Below, in pieces: positions 56,689-64,000 of a DNA stretch of 64,000 bases. Numbering within the stretch: position 1 is the stretch's first letter; each line of letters opens with the position of its first letter. A program made the position numbers and the translations under genes. The notes beneath the pieces were generated by a model that saw nothing but the letters and a program-made list of their open reading frames with translations, did not search any database and was not told the DNA's origin. Source of the stretch: Verrucomicrobiota bacterium (GTDB taxonomy: Bacteria; Verrucomicrobiota; Verrucomicrobiia; Verrucomicrobiales; DEV007); assembly GCA_003402735.1 (NCBI GenBank), contig QQNE01000004.1, forward strand, positions 1-64,000. The letters are read 5' to 3'.

Positions 56689-57537
56689 TCAGGGCGTTTC
56701 CGGGCTCAGCGCGCTGCGGAGAGATTGCTCCTGAGAACGGGCAAAATTGAGAAATTTTTGCTCAAGGGAGGCCAGAATTTCCTGATGGGATTGGTGGGCT
56801 CGCCAATAGGCATCCATGGCCTCGTGATAGGCGTCGCTGAGGGGTTCCAACGAGGCGCGTTCCTTGTCGAGCCGGTTGCGGAGATCTTCCCAACGCTTGG
56901 TTTCGGCGAGTCGTTCGTCGAAGTAGCTGTCGCGCACTTTCCAGTATTGCTCTTTGATGATGCGGCGGACTTCCTTGGCGTGATTGGCGTCCACGGTCTC
57001 GGTGACGACGCAGACGCGGGAGCGTGAGCCGACGACGGATTCGCTGGCGAAGGGGAGTTGGTGTTCCACGATGACGGCGCGGCTGGGTGGGAGCGTATGG
57101 GTGGTGACGATGGTGGCGTCCGAGGTTTCGTTGACGATGGCCATTTCCGAAGCGCCCAGGGAAAGAACTCCGAGGAAGCCGCGGCTCATGCCCTCGAAGC
57201 CGCCCTTGACGTCTTCGTAAGGATTGGGGACGACTTCGCCATCGGAAAGGATGAAGCAAGTGGCCACGCGGATGGTGAGAGGCGCGGTGGTCAGATTGGT
57301 CAGAGGAAGCCTTACGGTTTCGCGACCCTCGGGTTTTGAGAACTCTGGTTTGCCGGTTTGGAGACGGCCGGAGCAGCTTTCATCGACGTGCAGGCGCTTT
57401 GGTTCAACCTGCTTGATCTTCAGTGGAGTTCCGTGCAACTCGCGGGAAGATTCCACCGGGACGGCGGGCGGTTGCGCCAGAAGGGCGGGGGCGGCGACCG
57501 CTAGAAAGATCGCGATGAGGCGGGGGGAATGCATGAG
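56689..57537 (-). CDS. Hypothetical secreted protein
   Basis: MLMHSPRLIAIFLAVAAPALLAQPPAVP signal peptide; coiled C-terminus. Confidence 0.65.
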   Translation of the reverse strand, partial: LMHSPRLIAIFLAVAAPALLAQPPAVPVESSRELHGTPLKIKQVEPKRLHVDESCSGRLQTGKPEFSKPEGRETVRLPLTNLTTAPLTIRVATCFILSDGEVVPNPYEDVKGGFEGMSRGFLGVLSLGASEMAIVNETSDATIVTTHTLPPSRAVIVEHQLPFASESVVGSRSRVCVVTETVDANHAKEVRRIIKEQYWKVRDSYFDERLAETKRWEDLRNRLDKERASLEPLSDAYHEAMDAYWRAHQSHQEILASLEQKFLNFARSQEQSLRSALSPETP

Positions 57538-57930
57538 CATAAAGGCAGGATAAAATTCTGAAATGTCAATTATCAGACTACGTAAACCTTTGGTCGGAGA
57601 AGCCCGTAGAAAAAGCCAATGCTCCAGCGGCGGCACTTTCTAGACGGACCCGGGATCCCCTCTATTTGAAGCAAACGCGGGTCGCCGGCCCGTGAGGAGA
57701 CGGCCCGGCGCAAAGGAGAAATCGATAATTTGGGTCGCTTGACTGTCAGGACTTGGCGGAAAGATCCTTCGAAGGTTTCGGCGTCGGCTCCCGTCTCAAT
57801 GTGAGGAAGCTCCGCCAAAGACGCCGGGATCCACCCGATTCCAGGCGGAGGAAAAAACCGGACAGATTTTCGCAACATGACGGGGAAATCGTTTTACATT
57901 GTCGAGAGGGATCCGGCAACGCGAAATGCA

Positions 57931-58446
57931 ATGAGCAACCGTCGGGAATGGCAAGATTGGCTTGAGGCGAACGGCGCCAAATGGCTTTTCTATGCCCGCC
58001 AGCAGACGCGGTCTCAGGCGGATGCGGAGGATGTGCTGCAGGATGCGCTGGTCAAGACCTGGAAAACCTGTCAGGGCCGGATCACTGAGGAAACATCGAG
58101 TCTCGTCTACACGAATATTCGGCGTTGCGCCATTGATCGGGCCCGTTCCGCCACGCGTCGGGAAGAGCGCGAGCACGTTGTGGCCGGGGAACAGCCGGAC
58201 ACGGAAGAGGCGTTGTTTGAGTTCGACGGTGACAACGAGTTGTTCGCCAAGTCGGTTCAGGAGGCACTGGCGCGGATTCCGGAGAAACACCGGGAGGTGA
58301 TCGCTTTGAAAATTTGGGGTGGACTCACCTTCGCCCAGATCGCGAGTCAGTTGGGGGAATCCCCGAACACCGTGGCCTCCCGTTATCGTTACGGACTGGA
58401 GCACCTCAAGAAACTGCTTCAGGACCGGGAGGAGCAGGTTGCGTAA
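57931..58446 (+). CDS. RNA polymerase sigma factor, sigma-70/ECF family
   Basis: ARQQTRSQADAEDVLQDALVKTWKT (region 2), LARIPEKHREVIALKIWGGLTFAQIASQLGESPNTVASRYRYGLEHLKKLL (region 4). ORF may start at 57877. Confidence 0.9.
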   Translation: MSNRREWQDWLEANGAKWLFYARQQTRSQADAEDVLQDALVKTWKTCQGRITEETSSLVYTNIRRCAIDRARSATRREEREHVVAGEQPDTEEALFEFDGDNELFAKSVQEALARIPEKHREVIALKIWGGLTFAQIASQLGESPNTVASRYRYGLEHLKKLLQDREEQVA

Positions 58447-58463
58447 TCCGCGAGTCTCCTCGT

Positions 58464-59849
58464 TCAGCTCAAAAGTTCCCGGATCACCCGCGCCTCTTCA
58501 ACTCCGGTGAGGCGTTGGTCGAAGCCCTGGTAGCGGTAGGTGAGCGTTTTGTGGTCGATGCCCAACAGATGCATCAGGGTCGCGTGGAGATCCCGGACCT
58601 GGACCGGGTTTTCCGCGACTGCATTGCCCAGTTCCGTGGTGGTGCCGTGGCTGATTCCTCCCTGGACTCCGCCGCCGGCCAGCCAGACGGAGAAGGCATC
58701 TTTCTGGTGATCGCGCCCGCATTTGCCGGGGGATTCGTCGCCTTGGAGCATGGGGGTGCGCCCGAACTCGGCCCCCCAGACGACGAGGGTTTGGTCGAGC
58801 AGTCCGCGCTGTCTGAGATCGGCGATGAGGGCGGCGATCGGTTGATCGACTTCCTTGGTGAGAGCGGAGAGGCGGTCTTTCTGGCTTGCGTGGGTATCCC
58901 AGTCGCCGTGGAAGAGTTCGACGAAGCGGACGCCGCGCTCGACGAGGCGGCGGGCGTGGAGGCACTGGGTGGCAAACTCGCCTTTGCCGTAGCGTTGGCG
59001 GGTGGCGGCATTCTCGGAGGAGAGATCGATGAGATCGGGGACGGAGGCCTGCATGCGGAAAGCCATCTCGTATTGTTCGATGCGGGTGATGATTTCCGGA
59101 TCTCCGACGCTCTCGAGGTGTTGTCGGTTTAGGGCCTCGATGTGGTCGAGGGTGCGGCGGCGCTCTGTCCGGGTGACATCCGCGGGGTTGTTGAGGAAGA
59201 GCACGGGATCGCCTTCGCCGCGCAGTTGCACGCCCTGGTGAACACTGGGCAAGAAGCCGGACTTCCAGAGGCTGGCTCCGGCTCCCGGGGTGTTGCCGGA
59301 GAGGAAGACGACGTAAGCGGGGAGGTTTTCCGAATCGCTGCCGAGCCCGTAGGTGGTCCAGGAGCCGAGCGAGGGGTTGCCCTGGCGGTTGACGCCGGTG
59401 TGGAAGAAGAGTTGGGCCGGGCCGTGATTGAACTCGGTGGTGTGGAGGGACTTCACCAGGCAGAGTTCGTCCGCGACCGTGCCGAGTTGCGGCAGCAATT
59501 CGGAGAGGGGCAGACCGCTGCGACCGTGTCGGTGGAACTGATAGGGCGATCCAAGCAGCTTGGGATGACCGCGGAGAAAGGAGAAGCGCTTGCCCGCGAA
59601 GAGTGATTCCGGCGCGAGTTGGCGGTCGTAAGTCCGCAGGACCGGTTTTTCGTCGAAGAGATCGAGTTGCGAGGGCGCGCCGGTCATGTGGAAGAAGATG
59701 ACGCTGCGGGCTTTGGGAGCGATGGCGCGCCAGGCTGGAGCGTTCGCGGCCGGGAGATCGCGATGGAGGAGGGCTCCGAGCGCGAGCGAACCCAGGCCGG
59801 TTCCGGTGCGGGAGAGAAAGTGGCGCCGGTGGAGATGGGGGGCGGTCAT
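58464..59849 (-). CDS. DUF1501 domain-containing protein
   Basis: RRHFLSRTGTGLGSLALGALL; AKSVIFFHMTGAPSQLDLFDEKP-type motif (actual ARSVIFFHMTGAPSQLDLFDEKP); HTTEFNHGPAQLFFHTG; WGAEFGRTPM. Confidence 0.95.
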   Translation of the reverse strand: MTAPHLHRRHFLSRTGTGLGSLALGALLHRDLPAANAPAWRAIAPKARSVIFFHMTGAPSQLDLFDEKPVLRTYDRQLAPESLFAGKRFSFLRGHPKLLGSPYQFHRHGRSGLPLSELLPQLGTVADELCLVKSLHTTEFNHGPAQLFFHTGVNRQGNPSLGSWTTYGLGSDSENLPAYVVFLSGNTPGAGASLWKSGFLPSVHQGVQLRGEGDPVLFLNNPADVTRTERRRTLDHIEALNRQHLESVGDPEIITRIEQYEMAFRMQASVPDLIDLSSENAATRQRYGKGEFATQCLHARRLVERGVRFVELFHGDWDTHASQKDRLSALTKEVDQPIAALIADLRQRGLLDQTLVVWGAEFGRTPMLQGDESPGKCGRDHQKDAFSVWLAGGGVQGGISHGTTTELGNAVAENPVQVRDLHATLMHLLGIDHKTLTYRYQGFDQRLTGVEEARVIRELLS

Positions 59850-62284
59850 GAGCGGTTGAGGGTCTCGTGGAGGTTCAACAGAATCGTGGCCACCTCGCGC
59901 CAGGCCGCTTCCTCCGATTGAGATTCCATGCGAACGGTTTCATAGGCGGAGAGGAGGAGACGTTGTTCCGGATCCGAGGGCTGGCGGGTCAGTGCGGTGC
60001 GGAAAGCCCACCGGATGCGTTCTGCCGTGTTGGCCCCGCCCTGGGAGGCGATGCGCCTGCCGAAAGCCGCCGCCATCTCCACGTGGGCTGGATCATTCAA
60101 GAGGGTGAGTGCCTGGAGCGGGGTGTTGGAGACATCGCGTTTCACGATGCAGGCGCTGCGGTCGGGTGCATCGAAGTTCGCGAAGCTGGGATAATGGGCA
60201 TTGCGTCGCCACAGAGTGTAGATTCCGCGGCGATGGCCGTCGGAACCTTGCGAGGGAAGATAGAGGGTTTCCGAGGCCCCGGCGGCTTTGCGCCAGAAGG
60301 TCGGCGGTTGGTAGGGCCGGACCGACACCCCGAAGAGTTGACGATCGAGCAATCCGCTGATGGCGAGCGCTTGATCGCGGATTCCCTCGGCGCTGAGTCG
60401 GTGGCCCGGGTGCCGCCAGAGGAGCCGGTTGCGGGGATCGATGGCGGTGGCTTTTTCGTTTGCGGCAACGGATTGTCGATAGGTTGCGGAGAGCACGATG
60501 CGCCGGATGGCGCGTTTGGTGGACCAGCCGTCATCGGAGACGAAGGTCGCGGCGAGCCAGTCGAGCAGTTCGGGATGGCTGGGCTTTTCCCCCTGAGTTC
60601 CGAAATCCTCGGGGGTGTTGACGAGTCCCTGGCCGAACAGCTCGATCCAGAGCCGATTGACATGGGCCCGGCCGACCCGTGGATTGGCGGGATCGACAAG
60701 CCATTTGGCCAGGCCGAGGCGGTTGCGGGGAAGCTGGGGGGAGAAGGGATGGAGCGAGGCCGGTGTCGCGGGCCGGACCTCTTCGCCGCGCGCGAGGAAA
60801 TCACCGCGTTTTGCCACGAAGGTGGGTCGGGGAGTTTCCCCGTCGGCCATGACCCGCACTTCCTTCCGAAGTTGTTCCTGGAGGCGGGACTCCATGATTT
60901 CGGCTTCCTCGAGGCGTCGGTTGAGGGCCCGGTCTTTGGGGGCGAGCTTGGTCGCCAGGGTGCGGCATTGGCTCAGGGTCATGTCCGGTCCGCGCTGCAA
61001 GATCTTCCGCAGGTCCTCCGGGACCGGGCCGCGGGCGTTGTGGAAGAGTTGGGTCCGGATTTCGGTCATGGCCGAGTCGAATTCCGCGTGGGCCCGCCGT
61101 TCGGCGGCGATGTCGTTGGGGGTCCTTGTGACCTGGATCGTGGCCCCGATTGGGACCATCGCCGCCATGCCCATGGCTGTTCCCTGTTGTCGCGATTCCG
61201 GCGGCGTCTGGTTGAAAAAGGCGAAGAGTTCGTAGTATTCCCTGGTGGTGACCGGGTCATACTTGTGATTGTGGCATTGGGCGCAGCCGATGGTGCTGCC
61301 GAGCCAGATCGTCCCGGTGGTGTTGACGCGGTCGACGATGCGTTTGTAGCGGTCCTCCTCCGGATCCGTTCCCGCCTCGAGATTCAGCGGGGTGTTGCAG
61401 TGAAAACCGGTTGCCACTTTCTGGGCCTCGGTCGCGCCCGGGAGAAGATCGCCCGCCAATTGTTCAATGCTGAACCGATCAAACGGAAGATCCGCATTCA
61501 GGGCGGCAATGACCCAGTCGCGCCAGGGCCACATCGAGCGCGGGGCATCGCGCTGATACCCCTCGGAGTCGGCGTAACGGGCCAGGTCGAGCCATGGCAC
61601 GGCCCACTTTTCGCCAAAGTGCGGCGAGGCGAGGAGCGAGTCGACGATTCGGACGTAATTGGCGTGCGATGGATCGGCGAGAAAGGCATCGGCTTCGGCC
61701 ACCGTCGGAGGCAGGCCGGTGAGGTCGAGGTGGATGCGGCGAAGCAGCTTGGCCGGGTCCGCCTCCGGGTTGAGTTGGAGTCCGCTCGGTGCCAGTTCGG
61801 CGGCGATGAAGGCATCGATCTCGTTGGCCTCGCGGTCGGGGGGGATCGAGGCACCGGCCGCGGGCAGGGGCGCCTTCACCGGCGGGATTTGGGACCAGTG
61901 TCGGGGCGGGCGCCAACCGTCGTCGGGCCACGGCGCACCTTCCCGGATCCATTGGCTCAGGGTTTCGATCTCGGCGGGGGCAAGGGCCGGACCCTTGGGG
62001 GGCATCCGCTTTTTCTGGTCCGCCTCTTTCACCACGCGGAGGATCAAGGAGTGTCCGGGATCGCCTGGGACAAAGAGCGGCTCACCGGCATCGGTGGGGC
62101 GCTGGGCGTGGTGGAAAGTTTCCAGCCCGACGCCGCCTTTGAGCGTTGCGGTGTCATGGCAATCCAGGCAGCGCGCTTCAAAGATCGGCCGGACGTCGCG
62201 CGTGAAATTGATGGCTCCGTGGAGAGGTCCGGAGCAGAGCAGGGTGAGAACCCAGGGGACAAGGATTTGCCTGCGGGAACGCAT
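59846..62284 (-). CDS. PSD1 and planctomycete cytochrome C domain-containing protein (DUF1549/DUF1553)
   Basis: INFTRDVRPIFEARCLDCHD; LLRRIHLDLTGLPPTVAEADAFL; WLDLARYADSEGYQRDAPRSMWPWRDWVI; GCAQCHNHKYDP; NRLWIELFGQGLVNTPEDFGTQGEKPSHPELLDWLA. Confidence 0.95.
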   Translation of the reverse strand: MRSRRQILVPWVLTLLCSGPLHGAINFTRDVRPIFEARCLDCHDTATLKGGVGLETFHHAQRPTDAGEPLFVPGDPGHSLILRVVKEADQKKRMPPKGPALAPAEIETLSQWIREGAPWPDDGWRPPRHWSQIPPVKAPLPAAGASIPPDREANEIDAFIAAELAPSGLQLNPEADPAKLLRRIHLDLTGLPPTVAEADAFLADPSHANYVRIVDSLLASPHFGEKWAVPWLDLARYADSEGYQRDAPRSMWPWRDWVIAALNADLPFDRFSIEQLAGDLLPGATEAQKVATGFHCNTPLNLEAGTDPEEDRYKRIVDRVNTTGTIWLGSTIGCAQCHNHKYDPVTTREYYELFAFFNQTPPESRQQGTAMGMAAMVPIGATIQVTRTPNDIAAERRAHAEFDSAMTEIRTQLFHNARGPVPEDLRKILQRGPDMTLSQCRTLATKLAPKDRALNRRLEEAEIMESRLQEQLRKEVRVMADGETPRPTFVAKRGDFLARGEEVRPATPASLHPFSPQLPRNRLGLAKWLVDPANPRVGRAHVNRLWIELFGQGLVNTPEDFGTQGEKPSHPELLDWLAATFVSDDGWSTKRAIRRIVLSATYRQSVAANEKATAIDPRNRLLWRHPGHRLSAEGIRDQALAISGLLDRQLFGVSVRPYQPPTFWRKAAGASETLYLPSQGSDGHRRGIYTLWRRNAHYPSFANFDAPDRSACIVKRDVSNTPLQALTLLNDPAHVEMAAAFGRRIASQGGANTAERIRWAFRTALTRQPSDPEQRLLLSAYETVRMESQSEEAAWREVATILLNLHETLNRS

Positions 62285-62465
62285 GGAGAGTGGGACAAAG
62301 AAAACCTTGGTCGGCGGAGGCATTACACCATTTTCCCGAAAAGGTTGCGGGAAAATGGGCGTGGAGGGGATGATCTTGGGTTCAAACTATTTCAAGATTA
62401 CGGAAAATACGGATTTTGAAACCCAAAACGCTTGACCGGTTCAGCGAAGCCAACTTGATTTGCCC

Positions 62466-64000
62466 ATGAACGCTTTCCGCGTGTCCGTTCTGTTCATCGC
62501 CGTTCCGTTGCGGCTCGTCGCGGGGACCACTGTTCCTCTCAAGGTCGATTTCAACCGCGAGGTGCGACCGATTCTGTCTGAGCACTGTTTTCAGTGTCAC
62601 GGGAGCGATGAAAATGGGCGCAAAGGGCGATTGCGCCTCGATCTTCGGGAGGCGGCGCTGAAGGGTGGGGAGTCTGGCGAGGCGGCGATTCATCCCGGAA
62701 AGCCGGAGTCGAGCGCGATCGTGGCTCGGGTTCTTTCTTCTCATGCCGACGAGGTGATGCCGCCGCCGCGTGAAAAGAAGCCGGTAAGCCTGGCCCAGGT
62801 GGAAATCCTGAAGCGCTGGATTGCGGAGGGGGCGGATTACGCGAAGCATTGGGCGTTCGAGGAGCCGCGCAAGGGAGCGGTGAAAGCGGGTGAACATCCG
62901 GTGGACGCGTTCGTCCGGGAGAAATTGCAGGCGATGAATCGAAACCCCTCGCCGCGAGCGGAGGCAGCGCCGTTGTGCCGTCGGTTGCATCTCGACTTGG
63001 TCGGTTTTCCGCCGTCGCCAGCCGAGGTCAGGGAGTTTGAGCAAGCCGCGGTGGCGGACGCGGATGGGGCGGTCCGGTCCTTGATCGGGAAGTTGATGAA
63101 ATCGCCGCATTTTGGGGAGAAATGGGCGCGGCACTGGCTGGACGTGGCGCGGTATTCGGACAGCAACGGTTACGAGAAGGATCTGCCGCGGGAGCAGTGG
63201 GCGTGGCGTGACTGGGTGATCAACGCCTTCAACCGGGACATGCCGTATGACCAGTTTCTCATCGAGCAGTTGGCCGGGGATCTGCTGCCTGGAGCGACGC
63301 AAGATCAGATCGTGGCCACGGGTTTCCTGCGCAACAGCATGGTGAACGAGGAGGGGGCGATTGTTCCGGAACAGTTTCGGATGGACGAGATGTTTGATCG
63401 GATGGATTGCATCGGCAAGGCGGCGCTCGGTCTGAGTCTGCAATGCGCCCAGTGCCACACGCACAAGTTCGATCCGATCACCCACGACGAATACTTTGGG
63501 GTGTTCGCCTTTTTCAACAATGCCTACGAGGCGCAGTCGTGGGTCTTTACGGAGGAGCAGCGGAAGGTGGTGGACCGGATCCTGGGAACGGTGGCGGCCG
63601 CCGAGACGTCCCTGAAAAAACAGCGTCCGCAATGGGCGCAGGAATTGGCGGCTTGGGAAGCATCCGTGAAGGCGAAAGAAGCGGATTGGACGCCGCTCAA
63701 GGCGACGGAGCTGGGGAGCACCAGCGGGTTGAATCACCCGACGCTGGATTCGGATCTCTCGATTCTCACGCAAGGTCATCCTTCGACGCGTGGGGATATT
63801 TACGCCGTTTTCGAGGCAGACCTGAAAGGGGTCACGGGACTGCGTCTGGAAGCTTTGACGCACGGGGATTTGCCGTTCAACGGTCCCGGGCGCAGCCGGT
63901 ATGGCACCTGGGCGGTGACGGAGTTGGTGGTCAGTGTCGAGGCGCCCGGCTCAGACAAATCGGAGCCGGTGAAGCTGATCAAGCCGACGGCGGATTTTTC
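62466..64000 (+). CDS. PSD1 and planctomycete cytochrome C domain-containing protein, partial (runs off window)
   Basis: Manual translation from ATG 62466: MNAFRVSVLFIAVPLRLVAGTTVPLKVDFNREVRPILSEHCFQCHGSDENGRKGRLRLD...CRRLHLDLVGFPPSPAEV...WLDVARYSDSNGYEKDLPREQWAWRDWVINAFN...LQCAQCHTHKFDPI. Open to the window end, hence absent from the ORF track. Confidence 0.93.
   Translation, partial: MNAFRVSVLFIAVPLRLVAGTTVPLKVDFNREVRPILSEHCFQCHGSDENGRKGRLRLDLREAALKGGESGEAAIHPGKPESSAIVARVLSSHADEVMPPPREKKPVSLAQVEILKRWIAEGADYAKHWAFEEPRKGAVKAGEHPVDAFVREKLQAMNRNPSPRAEAAPLCRRLHLDLVGFPPSPAEVREFEQAAVADADGAVRSLIGKLMKSPHFGEKWARHWLDVARYSDSNGYEKDLPREQWAWRDWVINAFNRDMPYDQFLIEQLAGDLLPGATQDQIVATGFLRNSMVNEEGAIVPEQFRMDEMFDRMDCIGKAALGLSLQCAQCHTHKFDPITHDEYFGVFAFFNNAYEAQSWVFTEEQRKVVDRILGTVAAAETSLKKQRPQWAQELAAWEASVKAKEADWTPLKATELGSTSGLNHPTLDSDLSILTQGHPSTRGDIYAVFEADLKGVTGLRLEALTHGDLPFNGPGRSRYGTWAVTELVVSVEAPGSDKSEPVKLIKPTADF

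Noticed and set aside
59867-62419. 850-aa plus-strand ORF
   Set aside because: Antisense shadow of the PSD1/DUF1553 gene.
62382-63863. 493-aa minus-strand ORF
   Set aside because: Antisense to the partial PSD1 gene starting at 62466, which has haem and PSD1 motifs.
1-64000. CRISPR arrays, prophage structural genes, rRNA operon, toxin-antitoxin or multi-gene defence operon
   Set aside because: Looked for direct-repeat/spacer periodicity and family motifs on both strands; nothing supportable found.

Overview
GC-rich chromosomal window. Family content suggests a Verrucomicrobiota/Planctomycetota-type bacterium: PSD1/planctomycete cytochrome C (DUF1549/DUF1553) proteins, DUF1501, a sulfatase, a Gfo/Idh/MocA oxidoreductase and a PQQ-like beta-propeller. 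This taxonomic guess is inference only. Most of the window is ordinary housekeeping or metabolic sequence: hydroxyacid dehydrogenase, PfkB kinase, YicC, Gmk, CoaC, E2/E3 dehydrogenase subunits, KdsD, SbcCD, SOD, lactate permease, MurJ, RecQ, NagZ, and tRNA-Leu(TAG). No complete defence island, prophage or CRISPR array was seen. The most interesting signals are: (1) a RAYT-type transposase at the left edge with an adjacent array of 16-17 bp hairpin repeats; (2) a ~160-170 bp long-palindrome element present twice (about 38.86-39.03 kb and 45.02-45.17 kb); (3) an IS110-family transposase remnant broken by four perfect copies of a 13-bp unit and abutting the second palindrome, next to a solitary beta-class DNA methyltransferase; (4) a copper-flavoured cluster (HMA protein, double-SCO protein, multicopper oxidase) divergent from a very large di-haem peroxidase; (5) a four-gene phosphorelay with no DNA-binding output; (6) two probable coding lesions, a 1-nt frameshift in a secreted protein and an SbcD 5' end with no canonical start codon. 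All calls come from reading the sequence and the supplied ORF track; no database search was possible.
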